A DNA stretch of 64,000 bases from Streptomyces sp. NRRL S-244 (GCF_000717915.1 NZ_JOCX01000001.1:124001-188000), one strand, 5' to 3'. Counted from the first letter of the stretch, positions 42,762 to 52,041 are shown. The notes: generated by a model from the sequence alone, not told the origin. Numbers and translations are program-made.

Positions 42762-43952
42762 ATGACGCCCATGAGCGCACCCGTGGGCGGCAGCCGCCCC
42801 TTCCTGAACCGCCGCCTCGCGTCCTTCGGCACGACGATCTTCGCGGAGATGTCCGCCCTGGCCGCCCGCACCGGGTCGATCAACCTCGGCCAGGGCTTCC
42901 CCGACACCGACGGCCCCGCCGAGATCGCCGAGGCCGCCGCCCGCGCCGTCCTGACGGGCCTGGGCAACCAGTACCCGCCCGGCCCCGGCATCCCGGAGCT
43001 GCGGACCGCGGTCACACAGCACCAGCAGCGGTTCTACGGCCTGTCGTACGACCCGGACACGGAGGTCCTGGTCACCGCGGGCGCGACGGAGGCCATCGCC
43101 GCCTCCCTGCTCGCCCTGCTCGAACCGGGCGACGAGGTCATCGCCCTGGAGCCGTACTACGACTCGTACGCGGCCTGCATCGCGATGGCCGGCGCCACCC
43201 GCGTCCCGGTCACCCTGCGCCCGCACGCCGGCGCGTTCACCCTCGACCTCGACGAACTGCGCGCCGCGGTCACCCCGCGCACGCGCCTGCTCCTGCTGAA
43301 CACCCCGCACAACCCGACGGGCACGGTCCTGACCCCGGCCGAGCTCGCGGCGGTCGCGGAACTGGCGGTGGAGCGCGACCTGCTCGTCGTCACGGACGAG
43401 GTCTACGAACACCTGGTCTTCGAGGGCGCCCACCTCCCGCTGGCCTCGCTGCCCGGCATGCGCGAGCGCACGGTCACCATTTCGAGCAGCGGGAAGACCT
43501 TCTCGTTCACGGGCTGGAAGGTCGGCTGGATCACCGCCCCGCCGGAGCTCGTCTCGGCGGTCCGCTCGGCGAAGCAGTTCCTGACCTACGTCTCCTCCGG
43601 CCCCTTCCAGTACGCCATCGCGGAGGCCCTGCGGCTGCCCGACGCCTACTACGAGGACTTCCGCGCCGACCTCGCCGCCAAGCGCGACATCCTCGCCGAC
43701 GGGCTCACGGCGGCGGGTTTCGAGGTCTTCCGCCCGCAGGGCACGTACTTCATCACCACGGACATCACCCCGCTCGGCGAGAAGGACGGCCTCGCCTTCT
43801 GCCGCGCCCTCCCCGAGCGCTGCGGCGTGGTCGCCATCCCGAACCAGGTCTTCTACGACGACCGCGCGGCGGGCGCCACCCAGGTCCGCTGGGCCTTCTG
43901 CAAGAAGACCGAGGTCCTCGAGGAGGCCGCCGCCCGGCTGCGCAGGCTCTGA
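42762..43952 (+). CDS. Class I/II PLP aminotransferase
   Basis: Fold-type I aminotransferase of 396 residues. Schiff-base Lys245 is in SSSGKTFSFTGWKVGW, with Asn184 in TPHNPTG and Asp212 in VVTDEVYEHL. The N-terminus (SINLGQGFPDTDGP) matches enzymes annotated as N-succinyldiaminopimelate aminotransferase DapC or kynurenine aminotransferase; both are possible, the first fitting lysine biosynthesis. ATG 42771 (AGG closer) is an alternative start. It is monocistronic between two minus-strand genes on the left and a plus-strand gene on the right. Confidence 0.9.
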   Translation: MTPMSAPVGGSRPFLNRRLASFGTTIFAEMSALAARTGSINLGQGFPDTDGPAEIAEAAARAVLTGLGNQYPPGPGIPELRTAVTQHQQRFYGLSYDPDTEVLVTAGATEAIAASLLALLEPGDEVIALEPYYDSYAACIAMAGATRVPVTLRPHAGAFTLDLDELRAAVTPRTRLLLLNTPHNPTGTVLTPAELAAVAELAVERDLLVVTDEVYEHLVFEGAHLPLASLPGMRERTVTISSSGKTFSFTGWKVGWITAPPELVSAVRSAKQFLTYVSSGPFQYAIAEALRLPDAYYEDFRADLAAKRDILADGLTAAGFEVFRPQGTYFITTDITPLGEKDGLAFCRALPERCGVVAIPNQVFYDDRAAGATQVRWAFCKKTEVLEEAAARLRRL

Positions 43953-44099
43953 GGCCGGGCGGCTCCGGGGTCGGACGGGTCCGAGTTCACCGGAGATTCC
44001 GAGGGCATTCACGCCCCCCGGAAGGCCGTGAGCTTTAGGGTGCCCGAGGCCCTCCTCGTCCGGACGGCTTCCACACGCAGCGCGGGAAAGACGGGGTTC

Positions 44100-45248
44100 A
44101 TGGCGGCGACGGGCAGTGTGTCGGTTTCCGTGCGGCCGCAGGGACTCCGGACCGGCAGGGTGCCCGCGGCCCTCGTCGCGCTCGGGGTCTTCGCCGCCGT
44201 CCGGGTCGGCGGGGCGGTGGTGCTCGCCGTCGGGGCCTGGTGGGCCGGGCGGAGCCCCGTCCGCGTGCTCGGGTACTCCTGGGACTCCGTCTGGTACCTC
44301 GGCATCGCCGTGCACGGATACGGCCGCACCCAGATGTGGGCCGGCTCCGGGCTGGTCCAGAGCGACTACGCCTTCTTCCCGCTGTACCCGCTGCTCGTAC
44401 GGCTGGCCGGGGCCACCCCCTGGGCCGGGCTGCTCGTGGCCTGGACCGCCGCCGCGGTGGCCGCCGCCGGGGTGTACCGGATCGGCGAGCTGGTGCTGGG
44501 CCGGCGCGTCGGGGTGCTGCTGGTGGCGCTGTGGGCGGCGACCCCGTACTCCGTGGTGCTGACCCTCGCCTACACCGAGCCGCTGCTGGCCGCGCTGGGG
44601 GCCTGGGCCCTGTACGCCGTACTGCGCCGGCGCTGGCTGTGGGCCGCGGGCCTCGCGATACCCGCCGGGCTGACCCGCCCGACGGGGATCGCCGTCGCCG
44701 CCGCCGTGACCGCCGTCGCGCTGCACGCGCTGCTCGTACGGAGGTCCCGCGCGCCCGAGGTGTGGGCGGCCGCGCTGCTGGCCCCGGCGGGCTGGGCCGC
44801 GTACGTCCTCGCCGTCGGGATACGCACGGGGGACCCGGCCGGGTACTTCACCGTGCAGCGGCGCTGGGGCTCCCGCTTCGACTTCGGCTCGTACACGACC
44901 GACAGCATCTGGCGGGTGCTGACCGGCGGGCACGTACCGCTCGCCACCGTCGTGACCGTGGCGATCCTGGCCGCCGCCGGTTTCCTGGCGGTGCTCCTGC
45001 TGCTGGACCGGATGCCGCCGGCCCTGCTCGTCTACACCGCCGTCCTGCTGCTGATCACCTACGGCGGGGCCGGCTACTTCGAATCGAAGCCGCGCTTCCT
45101 GCTGCCCGCGTTCCCGCTGCTCCTGCCGGTCGCGGCCGCAATGGCGCGAGCCCGGCCGCGCTCCGCGGTCGCTGTGACCGCGGGGCTGGCCGGGCTCTCG
45201 TACGGCTACGGGCTGTACCTGCTACTGGTCGCCCGCGTACCGCTGTGA
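44100..45248 (+). CDS. PIG-V-like polyprenyl mannosyltransferase
   Basis: Membrane glycosyltransferase (GT-C type) of 382 residues with about ten helices. The first loop SWDSVWYLGIAVHGY, with the acidic catalytic residue, matches bacterial homologues of GPI mannosyltransferase II (PIG-V), which transfer mannose from polyprenyl-phosphate-mannose in glycoprotein or lipoglycan synthesis. ATG 44100 is preferred over earlier in-frame codons by hydrophobic onset. The stop abuts the convergent YbjN gene, 10 bp away. Confidence 0.85.
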   Translation: MAATGSVSVSVRPQGLRTGRVPAALVALGVFAAVRVGGAVVLAVGAWWAGRSPVRVLGYSWDSVWYLGIAVHGYGRTQMWAGSGLVQSDYAFFPLYPLLVRLAGATPWAGLLVAWTAAAVAAAGVYRIGELVLGRRVGVLLVALWAATPYSVVLTLAYTEPLLAALGAWALYAVLRRRWLWAAGLAIPAGLTRPTGIAVAAAVTAVALHALLVRRSRAPEVWAAALLAPAGWAAYVLAVGIRTGDPAGYFTVQRRWGSRFDFGSYTTDSIWRVLTGGHVPLATVVTVAILAAAGFLAVLLLLDRMPPALLVYTAVLLLITYGGAGYFESKPRFLLPAFPLLLPVAAAMARARPRSAVAVTAGLAGLSYGYGLYLLLVARVPL

Positions 45249-45258
45249 CCGGGGGCGC

Positions 45259-45804
45259 CTAGTTGTCGTCGCCGTCCTTGTCGTCACCGTCGCCGTCGGT
45301 GGAGTCGATCTCCTTCTCCAGTCCGAGCTGCTCCACGAGCCACTTGTCGAACTCGATGGAGGCGCGGACCCAGCTGACCGTGGACGAGACGAAGTGCTCC
45401 AGGCTGACGCCGGTGCCGATCAGCATCTGCGCCTCGCCGATCAGGCGGACGGAGCCGTCGTCGTGCGTGTGGCTGTAGACCTTCGGCCACAGGGTGCGGC
45501 GGTTCCAGTCGTCGATCGACTCGAGGAGCTGGGGCTTGTCCTCGATCGCGTGCGGACGGTCGTAGAAGGTCCGCACCGAGAAGACCTGCTGCTCCTCCTC
45601 GCCACGGAACATGAAGTACGTCCGGAACTCCTCCCACGGCGCCGCGAGGTCACCCTCGTCGTCGACGACGTACTTGAGCTCCATCTGCTCCAGCAGCTGC
45701 TTGACCAGATCCTGGTCGGGGACGACGGGGCCCGCCGGTCCTGTGGCCTGCGGATCGGGCTGCTGCCCTCCGAAGTTCGGAATCGAGGCCGGGTCGATGC
45801 TCAC
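45259..45804 (-). CDS. YbjN domain protein
   Basis: A 181-residue cytoplasmic protein with the YbjN fold (bacterial sensory transduction regulator-like, also seen in type III chaperone-like proteins): RTYFMFRGEEEQQVFSVRTFYD and LIGTGVSLEHFVSSTVSWV. The tail is very acidic (STDGDGDDKDGDDN). GTG 45804 is chosen as AAGGGA stands ahead of it; an upstream ATG would add ten residues. Function unknown. Confidence 0.88.
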   Translation of the reverse strand: MSIDPASIPNFGGQQPDPQATGPAGPVVPDQDLVKQLLEQMELKYVVDDEGDLAAPWEEFRTYFMFRGEEEQQVFSVRTFYDRPHAIEDKPQLLESIDDWNRRTLWPKVYSHTHDDGSVRLIGEAQMLIGTGVSLEHFVSSTVSWVRASIEFDKWLVEQLGLEKEIDSTDGDGDDKDGDDN

Positions 45805-45930
45805 CGTGTTTTCCCTTCGTGCGGATGATGTCATCCTCCCCCATGGCTCCCACCCCCTGTCCACCCCCGCACGTACGATCCGCGCAGGGCGGACAGGAGT
45901 AAGCCGCTGATAAGAGCGACCGGGGGACTT

Positions 45931-46446
45931 GTGGCAGGACGTAAGGCAGGGCGTACCGGCATATCGTGGCTCGCGGTCGTCGTGCTGGCCGCGCCGCTGG
46001 TCATCGGCATCGCCGGGTCGGTGGGCCTGTGGCTGGTCCTGGACGGCTGGGCCAACCACTCGGACGGCCGGGAAAAGCGGACGGGGACCGACTGCGCGCA
46101 GGCCCTGCAGTTCGCCCGCGGGAGCCTGCCGGCGGGGGCCCGGGGCGGGCGGTGCGAGCGGACCGACTGGCCGGACACCACCGTGAGCGGATCGTTCCGG
46201 ATGGACCGCGGCGGGGTGGAGACGTGGCTGGCCGCCGCCTTCCCGCAGGCGCAGGAGCACGGCCGCAGGCAGCGGCCGGCGCTCTGCCCGAAGCCGGGGC
46301 CGGGGTACGACCCGGAGGCCGGGAACCGGTGCATCAGCGTCGACCATCCCGAGGCCGTGGCCGGGCTGGCGCGGCGGGTGGAGATCAGCGTCGAGCAGCA
46401 GGTGGGGTACGACGTCCTGATCCGGTTCGTCGCCCACGAGGGCTGA
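45931..46446 (+). CDS. Hypothetical single-pass membrane protein
   Basis: A 171-residue protein starting at GTG 45931 with GGGGGA ahead. It has one N-terminal hydrophobic helix (WLAVVVLAAPLVIGIAGSVGLWLVL) and an outer domain with four cysteines that could form disulphides, and a DYPDTTVS-like beta region. I do not recognise a family. It is divergent from YbjN and convergent with clpB, with a hairpin after it. Confidence 0.7.
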   Translation: MAGRKAGRTGISWLAVVVLAAPLVIGIAGSVGLWLVLDGWANHSDGREKRTGTDCAQALQFARGSLPAGARGGRCERTDWPDTTVSGSFRMDRGGVETWLAAAFPQAQEHGRRQRPALCPKPGPGYDPEAGNRCISVDHPEAVAGLARRVEISVEQQVGYDVLIRFVAHEG

Positions 46447-46448
46447 GA

Positions 46449-46486
46449 GCCCGGCCCGCGGCGGCTCGGGCGGCCGCGGACCGGGC
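46449..46486. terminator. Bidirectional hairpin between hypothetical gene and clpB
   Basis: GCCCGGCCCGCGGC and GCCGCGGACCGGGC pair with one mismatch over 14 bp, 10-nt loop. Confidence 0.7.
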
Positions 46487-46492
46487 ACCCGG

Positions 46493-49093
46493 CTACATGG
46501 CCTTGCCGACGATCAGGTCCTCGCCCGCCACGTCGACGCGGACGGTGTCACCGTCGCGGACCTCGCCCGCCAGGATCTCCTTGGCGAGGCGGTCGCCGAT
46601 GGCCGTCTGGATCAGGCGGCGCAGGGGCCGGGCGCCGTAGGCGGGGTCGTTGCCCTTGTCGGCGAGCCAGGCCAGGGCCTCGGGCGTGACCTCCAGGGTC
46701 AGTCGGCGCTGCGCCAGGCGGTTGGCGAGGCCGGCGATCTGGAGCTCGGCGATCCTGGCCAGCTCCTGTTCGTTCAGCGCGGAGAAGACCACCAGGTCGT
46801 CGAGGCGGTTGAGGAATTCCGGCTTGAACGAAGCGCGGACCACGTCCAGGACCCGGTCGCGCTTCTCCTCCGGGGAGGTCGCCGGGTCCATGAGGAACTG
46901 GCTGCCGAGGTTGGAGGTCAGGATCAGGATTGTGTTGCGGAAGTCCACGGTGCGGCCCTGGCCGTCCGTGAGGCGGCCGTCGTCCAGGACCTGGAGCAGG
47001 ATGTCGAAGACCTCGGGGTGGGCCTTCTCCACCTCGTCCAGGAGCACCACGCTGTACGGGCGGCGCCGCACGGCCTCGGTGAGCTGGCCGCCCTCCTCGT
47101 AGCCGACGTATCCGGGCGGGGCGCCGACCAGGCGGGCCACCGAGTGCTTCTCGCCGTACTCGGACATGTCAATGCGGACCATGGCCCGCTCGTCGTCGAA
47201 GAGGAAGTCCGCGAGCGCCTTGGCCAGCTCCGTCTTGCCCACGCCCGTCGGGCCCAGGAAGAGGAACGAGCCGGTCGGCCGGTCCGGGTCCGCGATACCG
47301 GCCCGGGTGCGGCGCACCGCGTCCGAGACGGCCCGTACGGCCTCGCCCTGGCCGATCAGACGCCGGCCCAGCTCGTCCTCCATCCGCAGCAGCTTCTGCG
47401 TCTCACCCTCCAGGAGACGGCCCGCCGGGATACCGGTCCACGCACCCACCACGTCCGCGATGTCGTCGGGGCCGACCTCGTCCTTGACCATCGCGGACTT
47501 GGAGGTGCCGGTCTTGGAGGCCTCTTCCTCCTCCTCGGTGGCCTCCGCCAGCTCGCGCTCCAGCGTCGGGATCTCCCCGTAGAGCAGCTTGGAGGCGGTG
47601 TCGAAGTCGCCGTCGCGCTGGGCGCGCTCGGCCTGCCCGCGCAGGTCGTCCAGGCGCTCCTTGAGCTCGCCGACCCGGTTGAGGGACTGCTTCTCCTTCT
47701 CCCAGCGGGCGGTCAGGCCCCGCAGGTCCTCCTCCTTGTCGGCGAGGTCCTTGCGGATCTTCTCCAGGCGCTCGATCGAGGCCGGGTCGGACTCGTTCTT
47801 CAGCGCCAGCTCCTCCATGCGCAGGCGGTCGACCGAGCGCTGGAGCTCGTCGATCTCCAGCGGCGAGGAGTCGATCTCCATGCGCAGGCGGGACGCGGCC
47901 TCGTCGACCAGGTCGATGGCCTTGTCGGGCAGGAAGCGGGAGGTGATGTAGCGGTCGGAGAGGGTCGCGGCGGCCACCAGCGCGCTGTCGTTGATGACCA
48001 CCTTGTGGTGGGCCTCGTAGCGGCCCTTGAGCCCGCGCAGGATCGCGATCGTGTCCTCGACGGACGGCTCCGCCACCAGCACCTGCTGGAAGCGGCGCTC
48101 CAGCGCCGGGTCCTTCTCGATCCGCTCGCGGTACTCGTCCAACGTGGTCGCGCCGACCATCCGCAGCTCACCGCGGGCCAGCATCGGCTTGAGCATGTTG
48201 CCCGCGTCCATCGCCGAGTCCCCGCCGGCGCCCGCGCCGACGACGGTGTGCAGCTCGTCGATGAAGGTGATGATCTGGCCGTCGCTCGACTTGATCTCCG
48301 CCAGGACCGTCTTCAGCCGCTCCTCGAACTCACCGCGGTACTTCGCCCCCGCGACCATCGCACCGAGGTCGAGGGAGACCAGCCGCTTGTTCTTCAAGGA
48401 CTCCGGGACGTCACCCTTGACGATCCGCTGCGCCAGGCCCTCGACGACGGCCGTCTTGCCGACGCCGGGCTCGCCGATCAGCACCGGGTTGTTCTTCGTA
48501 CGGCGCGAGAGGACCTGGACGACGCGCCGGATCTCCTGGTCGCGGCCGATGACCGGGTCGAGCTTGCCCTCGCGGGCGGCTGCCGTGAAGTCCGTGCCGA
48601 ACTTTTCGAGGGCCTTGTACTGGCCCTCGGGGTCGGGGGTGGTCACCCGCCGTCCTCCTCGTGCGTTCTCGAAGGCGTCCAGCAGCTTCTTCGCCGTCGC
48701 GCCCTGCGTGGAAAGGACCTCACCCGCGGCGCCGCCCTTGGCGGCGATCGCGATGAGGAGGTGTTCGGTGGAGAGGTACTCGTCGCCGAGCTTCCCGGCC
48801 TGCTGGTCGGCCTCGGCGAGTACGGCGAGCAGCTCGCGGGTGGGCTGCGGGGGCGCGACCGTGGAGCCCGTGACGCTGGGCAGGGCTGCCAGCAGCCGCT
48901 CGGCGCCGTTCCGGACCGCCGCCTGGTCGGCCTCGGTGGCCGCGAGGAGGTCGGTGATGTTCTCGTTCTCCTCGCCGGCCAGCAGGGCCAGCAGCAGGTG
49001 CGCCGGGGTCAGGTCCGCGTGGCCGTCCTTCACGGCGCGGCTGGTGGCGGCGTTCAGGGCGTCCCGGCTCTTGTTGGTCAGCTCGGCATCCAC
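46493..49093 (-). CDS. clpB: ATP-dependent disaggregase ClpB
   Basis: Hsp100 chaperone of 866 residues that rescues aggregated proteins together with DnaK. Order: N domain ([12 protein letters not shown]...), first AAA+ with Walker A GEPGVGKT and Walker [10 protein letters not shown], coiled-coil M domain (about 400-520), second AAA+ with GPTGVGKT and [15 protein letters not shown], and the C-terminal domain. Start is GTG 49093 with AGAGGAG ahead. The HAIR element at 49168-49188 puts it under HspR control. Confidence 0.98.
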   Translation of the reverse strand: MDAELTNKSRDALNAATSRAVKDGHADLTPAHLLLALLAGEENENITDLLAATEADQAAVRNGAERLLAALPSVTGSTVAPPQPTRELLAVLAEADQQAGKLGDEYLSTEHLLIAIAAKGGAAGEVLSTQGATAKKLLDAFENARGGRRVTTPDPEGQYKALEKFGTDFTAAAREGKLDPVIGRDQEIRRVVQVLSRRTKNNPVLIGEPGVGKTAVVEGLAQRIVKGDVPESLKNKRLVSLDLGAMVAGAKYRGEFEERLKTVLAEIKSSDGQIITFIDELHTVVGAGAGGDSAMDAGNMLKPMLARGELRMVGATTLDEYRERIEKDPALERRFQQVLVAEPSVEDTIAILRGLKGRYEAHHKVVINDSALVAAATLSDRYITSRFLPDKAIDLVDEAASRLRMEIDSSPLEIDELQRSVDRLRMEELALKNESDPASIERLEKIRKDLADKEEDLRGLTARWEKEKQSLNRVGELKERLDDLRGQAERAQRDGDFDTASKLLYGEIPTLERELAEATEEEEEASKTGTSKSAMVKDEVGPDDIADVVGAWTGIPAGRLLEGETQKLLRMEDELGRRLIGQGEAVRAVSDAVRRTRAGIADPDRPTGSFLFLGPTGVGKTELAKALADFLFDDERAMVRIDMSEYGEKHSVARLVGAPPGYVGYEEGGQLTEAVRRRPYSVVLLDEVEKAHPEVFDILLQVLDDGRLTDGQGRTVDFRNTILILTSNLGSQFLMDPATSPEEKRDRVLDVVRASFKPEFLNRLDDLVVFSALNEQELARIAELQIAGLANRLAQRRLTLEVTPEALAWLADKGNDPAYGARPLRRLIQTAIGDRLAKEILAGEVRDGDTVRVDVAGEDLIVGKAM

Positions 49094-49167
49094 GTGCGAC
49101 TTCTCCTCTCAGACAGGTCGGACACAGGGTTGGGGTTCCGCTCTTTGAGTATGGCAGCGTCCGCAAA

Positions 49168-49188
49168 GTTGAGTCTATTCCACTCAAG
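49168..49188. promoter_or_regulatory. HAIR element (HspR operator) of clpB
   Basis: On the minus strand, CTTGAGT-GGAATAG-ACTCAAC matches the HAIR consensus CTTGAGT-N7-ACTCAAG at all but the last position. A further half-site (TTGAGT) lies at about 49145. HspR represses clpB through such sites, with DnaK as co-repressor in Streptomyces. Confidence 0.93.
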
Positions 49189-49221
49189 GGCAGAATCGGT
49201 GCCCTCCCGTACTCTCGGGCC

Positions 49222-49635
49222 ATGGCTCTTGACGTACTCAACCCGACGCCCGAGTACCTCGCCTTCTGGCGGGAGCGGCACGTCTGCACGCTGACCACCC
49301 CGCGCCCCGACGGGACCCCGCACGTGGTGCCGGTGGGCGTCACGTACGACCCGGAGGCCGGCCTGGCCCGGGTGATCAGCAACAAGAACAGCAAGAAGAT
49401 CCGCAACGTGCTGGCGGCGCAGGGGACGCAGGCGGGCCCGGCGCGGGTCGCGGTGTGCCAGATGGCGGGGCGCCGCTGGGCGACCCTGGAGGGGCGCGCG
49501 GTGGTCCGTACCGACGAGGCCTCGGTCGCCGAGGCGGTGGCGCGCTACGCGGAGCGCTACGGGCGGACGCCGTCGCCCAATCCGGACCGGGTCGTCCTGG
49601 AGATCAGCCTCGACCGCGCGATGGGCCGGGCCTGA
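49222..49635 (+). CDS. PPOX-class F420-dependent oxidoreductase-like protein
   Basis: Split-barrel flavin-type protein of 137 residues, like probable F420-dependent reductases of actinobacteria. FWRERHVCTLTTPRPDGTPHVVPVGVTYD and SNKNSKKIRNVLA are typical of the family. It begins 128 bp from the clpB start codon, divergently, so its promoter overlaps the HspR element and heat control is possible. Confidence 0.88.
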   Translation: MALDVLNPTPEYLAFWRERHVCTLTTPRPDGTPHVVPVGVTYDPEAGLARVISNKNSKKIRNVLAAQGTQAGPARVAVCQMAGRRWATLEGRAVVRTDEASVAEAVARYAERYGRTPSPNPDRVVLEISLDRAMGRA

Positions 49636-49641
49636 ACCAGC

Positions 49642-49677
49642 GGAACTGGCGGAACTGGCGGAACTGGCGGAACCGGC
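49642..49677. repeat. Four 9-bp tandem repeats
   Basis: GGAACTGGC three times and GGAACCGGC once, starting 7 bp after the stop codon at 49635. Confidence 0.9.
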
Positions 49678-49736
49678 AGAGCCGGCGAAACAGTTCGGTT
49701 TTCACCTTGTCCGGTTCAAGCACTGGACGCGGACAT

Positions 49737-49780
49737 CACAACGGCGCCATCGTGGTCAGGTCCACGATGGCGCCGTTGTG
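49737..49780. terminator. Long perfect bidirectional terminator
   Basis: A perfect 19-bp stem (CACAACGGCGCCATCGTGG, loop TCAGGT) between the convergent PPOX and Rieske-like genes. Confidence 0.92.
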
Positions 49781-49824
49781 TGGGGGAAGCACCTGGAGCG
49801 ATCTGCGAAGACGGGGGAATCGCT

Positions 49825-50139
49825 TCAGGCACTGCGGGGGGTGGCGGTGGTGATATCGGGTTCGAAGAGCTGGTGGTCGCGCTGATCAAGGTTGACGAAG
49901 ACCATTCCGTAGCGCACCTCGCAGCGGACGGGCTGCGGCGCGCCGCGGGGGCGGCGCAGGCACCGGTACGCCCGGACGTCCTCGTCCTCCTCGCGCGTGA
50001 TGACGATGGGCTGTCCGAACAGGGTGACCATCAGCGAGTCGCCAGCGTGGGGGATGGCGGTGGCGAGGTCGATGAACTGCCAGCCGGAGCGGTAGGCAGA
50101 GGCCATTTCGCGACGGAAACCGCGGTCGTCGGGGGTCAT
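49825..50139 (-). CDS. Rieske-like protein lacking cluster ligands
   Basis: A 104-residue protein resembling the N-terminal Rieske domain of ring-hydroxylating oxygenases: GDSLMVTLFGQPIVITREEDEDVRAYRCL and YGMVFVNLD. The Cys-x-His and Cys-x2-His cluster ligands are not there; the region reads CLRRPRGAP and VRCEVRYG. It probably no longer holds a 2Fe-2S centre. It is coupled to the peptide gene by ATGA overlap, which suggests a joint function. Similarity is by eye and not certain. Confidence 0.65.
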   Translation of the reverse strand: MTPDDRGFRREMASAYRSGWQFIDLATAIPHAGDSLMVTLFGQPIVITREEDEDVRAYRCLRRPRGAPQPVRCEVRYGMVFVNLDQRDHQLFEPDITTATPRSA

Positions 50140-50363
50140 GCCGCGCTCTCCACGCCAACGGCGCCGGCTTCGGCGTCTGCGGGGTTCGAGCGCCATCCGC
50201 TGTCCAACGGTGCCGCGCGCCATCCGCTGTCCTCCAGCGGCGCCGCCTGGAGGTCTGCGGCACCCCCTTCAGCTCCCCCCAGGGTGACCCCGGCAAGTCC
50301 CAGACCGGCCACAGCCGAGAAGATGACGGTGGCAAGCGCCGAGCGAAGCATTCTCTTGTTCAT
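50136..50363 (-). CDS. Small secreted peptide with DSGWR repeat
   Basis: A 75-residue peptide: signal sequence (MLRSALATVIFSAVAGLGLAG), then a mature part of about 40 residues with two copies of the motif DSGWR (within APLEDSGWRAAPLDSGWR), encoded by an exact 15-bp repeat GACAGCGGATGGCGC, and an acidic Ala-rich tail. No cysteines. It is coupled to the Rieske-like gene and divergent from the LuxR-type regulator. I do not recognise a family; a secreted signal or RiPP-like precursor are the options. Confidence 0.68.
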   Translation of the reverse strand: MNKRMLRSALATVIFSAVAGLGLAGVTLGGAEGGAADLQAAPLEDSGWRAAPLDSGWRSNPADAEAGAVGVESAA

Positions 50364-50465
50364 GGTCGGCTTCGTCCTCACTTGATGAAATCCTCTCCCC
50401 CGCCTGTCAGACGATGGCTCATTCAGGCACGTCGCTGCCACAGGGACGATGCATCATGTTCTTGC

Positions 50466-51479
50466 ATGTTCAGGACCCTGGGGGGTGGAGATTTGACCAC
50501 AAACAGAACAAAAGCGACACATCCCCACTCGGTCACCGAGCTGTGCAGCGAGGGGGCACGGCTCTACACGAGCGCGCTGCGCACGGGACGTATCGCACGT
50601 GGGGATGTCAAAACGGCACCCTGCCTGCTCGATCTGGCGTTGTTGCAGCCAGATCCTGATGACGTTAATTCCCTCCGTCCGGTTCCACCGGCGGTGGCAC
50701 TCGCACAGCGGCTGCATCCGATCGAACGCGAGATCCGCGACAGGCACCGCGACTCACTCGAACTGTCCGAGGCTTTCGAGCCGTTTCTCGCCATCAGCGC
50801 GCAGAATCCGGCGAGCACCCACGCCATCACCGTCCTCGAGGGCTTCGACCCCATCAACGCCGCCCTCAACCTCGCCACGGCCGAGTGCCACACCGAGATG
50901 CTCACCATCCAGCCCGGCGGCGCCCGCCCCAGCCTGGAGCTCACCGAGGCCCTGGAGCGCGACCAGCCGCTGACCGACCGCGGTGTCCGGATCCGGACCC
51001 TCTACCAGCACACCGTCCGGCACAGCCGCGGCACGCTCGCGTACGTCGACCTCCTCAAGGCCGGCAAGGTCGAGGTGCGCACGCTGGAGGAGCTCTTCGA
51101 GCGCCTCATCATCTTCGACCGGACCGTCGCCTTCATCCCGGCCAGCGACGACCGCCAGGTCGCCCTGGAGCTGCGCCACCCGGGGCTCGTGGACTACCTC
51201 ATCAAGGTGTTCGAGCAGCTCTGGCACCGCGCGGTGCCGCTCCAGGAGGAAGTCACGTACCAGCACACCCGCGGGGGCATCTCGGGCGTGCAGCGCACCA
51301 TCGCGCAGCTCCTCATCGAGGGGCACGTGGACGAGGCCATCGCCCGCCGGCTGGGCATGAACGTACGGACCTGCCGCGCGCACATCGCGAAGCTCGCCAG
51401 CACCCTCGGCAGCGGCAGCCGGGCCCAGCTCGGCTTCCTCATCGCCCGCTCCGGGATCCTGGAGGACGAGGGCGACTGA
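50466..51479 (+). CDS. LuxR-type helix-turn-helix regulator
   Basis: A 337-residue regulator with a long N-terminal sensing region and a C-terminal LuxR-like HTH (GVQRTIAQLLIEGHVDEAIARRLGMNVRTCRAHIAKLA). No receiver domain, so it is probably ligand- or peptide-controlled. The middle region (HSRGTLAYVDLLKAGKVEVRTL ... ALELRHPGLVDYLIKVFEQLW) is typical of Streptomyces regulators that flank small peptide genes. The start is uncertain (ATG 50466; a TTG at 50493 has GGTGGAG directly ahead; ATG 50382 is also in frame). It is divergent from the peptide gene. Confidence 0.8.
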   Translation: MFRTLGGGDLTTNRTKATHPHSVTELCSEGARLYTSALRTGRIARGDVKTAPCLLDLALLQPDPDDVNSLRPVPPAVALAQRLHPIEREIRDRHRDSLELSEAFEPFLAISAQNPASTHAITVLEGFDPINAALNLATAECHTEMLTIQPGGARPSLELTEALERDQPLTDRGVRIRTLYQHTVRHSRGTLAYVDLLKAGKVEVRTLEELFERLIIFDRTVAFIPASDDRQVALELRHPGLVDYLIKVFEQLWHRAVPLQEEVTYQHTRGGISGVQRTIAQLLIEGHVDEAIARRLGMNVRTCRAHIAKLASTLGSGSRAQLGFLIARSGILEDEGD

Positions 51480-51488
51480 AACGAACCG

Positions 51489-51516
51489 GGCCCCGCCCCG
51501 AATCCGGGACGGGGCC
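51489..51516. terminator. Terminator after LuxR-type gene
   Basis: GGCCCCGcCCCG pairs with CGGGaCGGGGCC around AATC, 10 bp after the stop codon and facing hspR. Confidence 0.75.
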
Positions 51517-51520
51517 TGTG

Positions 51521-51562
51521 CCGTGCGTTCGAGGCCGTGCGCTCGAGGCCGTGCGTTCGAGC
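51521..51562. repeat. Three 14-bp tandem repeats
   Basis: CCGTGCGYTCGAGG units at 51521, 51535 and 51549 fill the gap before the hspR stop codon. Confidence 0.9.
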
Positions 51563-51582
51563 AGTCGCTCCGGTACCTGCCG

Positions 51583-52041
51583 TCAGTCGCTCTGGCGCTT
51601 CGGCGCGGGGCGCCAGACGACCAGGGCGTTGCCCGCCACCGGCGGCTGGTACTTGACCAGATCCCGCCGGTACGAGGCGTGCACCTGGGCCTCGCGCTGC
51701 TGGAGCGCGGCCGCCGCGCCGTCCACCGCCGCGGAGAGCTCGGCCACGCGCTGCTGGAGCGCCGCGACCTGGTTCTCCAGCTCGATGATCCGCTTGATCC
51801 CGGCCAGGTTGATGCCCTCGTCCTGGGACAGCGCCTGCACCGTGCGGAGCAGTTCGATGTCACGGGCCGAATAGCGCCGGCCGCGGCCGGCCGTCCGGTC
51901 CGGGGAGACCAGGCCGAGCCGGTCGTACTGGCGCAGGGTCTGCGGATGCAGGCCCGAGAGCTGGGCGGCCACCGAGATGACGTAGACAGGAGTGTCGTCG
52001 TTGAGCTGGTAGTGGCTCCTGCGGCGGCCGTCCATGATCAT
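51583..52041 (-). CDS. hspR: Heat-shock repressor HspR
   Basis: MerR-family repressor of 152 residues that binds HAIR elements. The HTH is YVISVAAQLSGLHPQTLRQYDRLGLVSPDRTAGRGRRYSARDIELL, followed by a coiled coil (about 75-120). Last gene of the dnaK operon, coupled to dnaJ by ATGA overlap at 52038-52041; a second ATG two codons later is possible. It autoregulates the operon and clpB. Confidence 0.97.
   Translation of the reverse strand: MIMDGRRRSHYQLNDDTPVYVISVAAQLSGLHPQTLRQYDRLGLVSPDRTAGRGRRYSARDIELLRTVQALSQDEGINLAGIKRIIELENQVAALQQRVAELSAAVDGAAAALQQREAQVHASYRRDLVKYQPPVAGNALVVWRPAPKRQSD

Noticed and set aside
46960..49294. Long plus-strand frame over clpB
   Set aside because: Antisense shadow of a strongly conserved gene with no ribosome site or domain.
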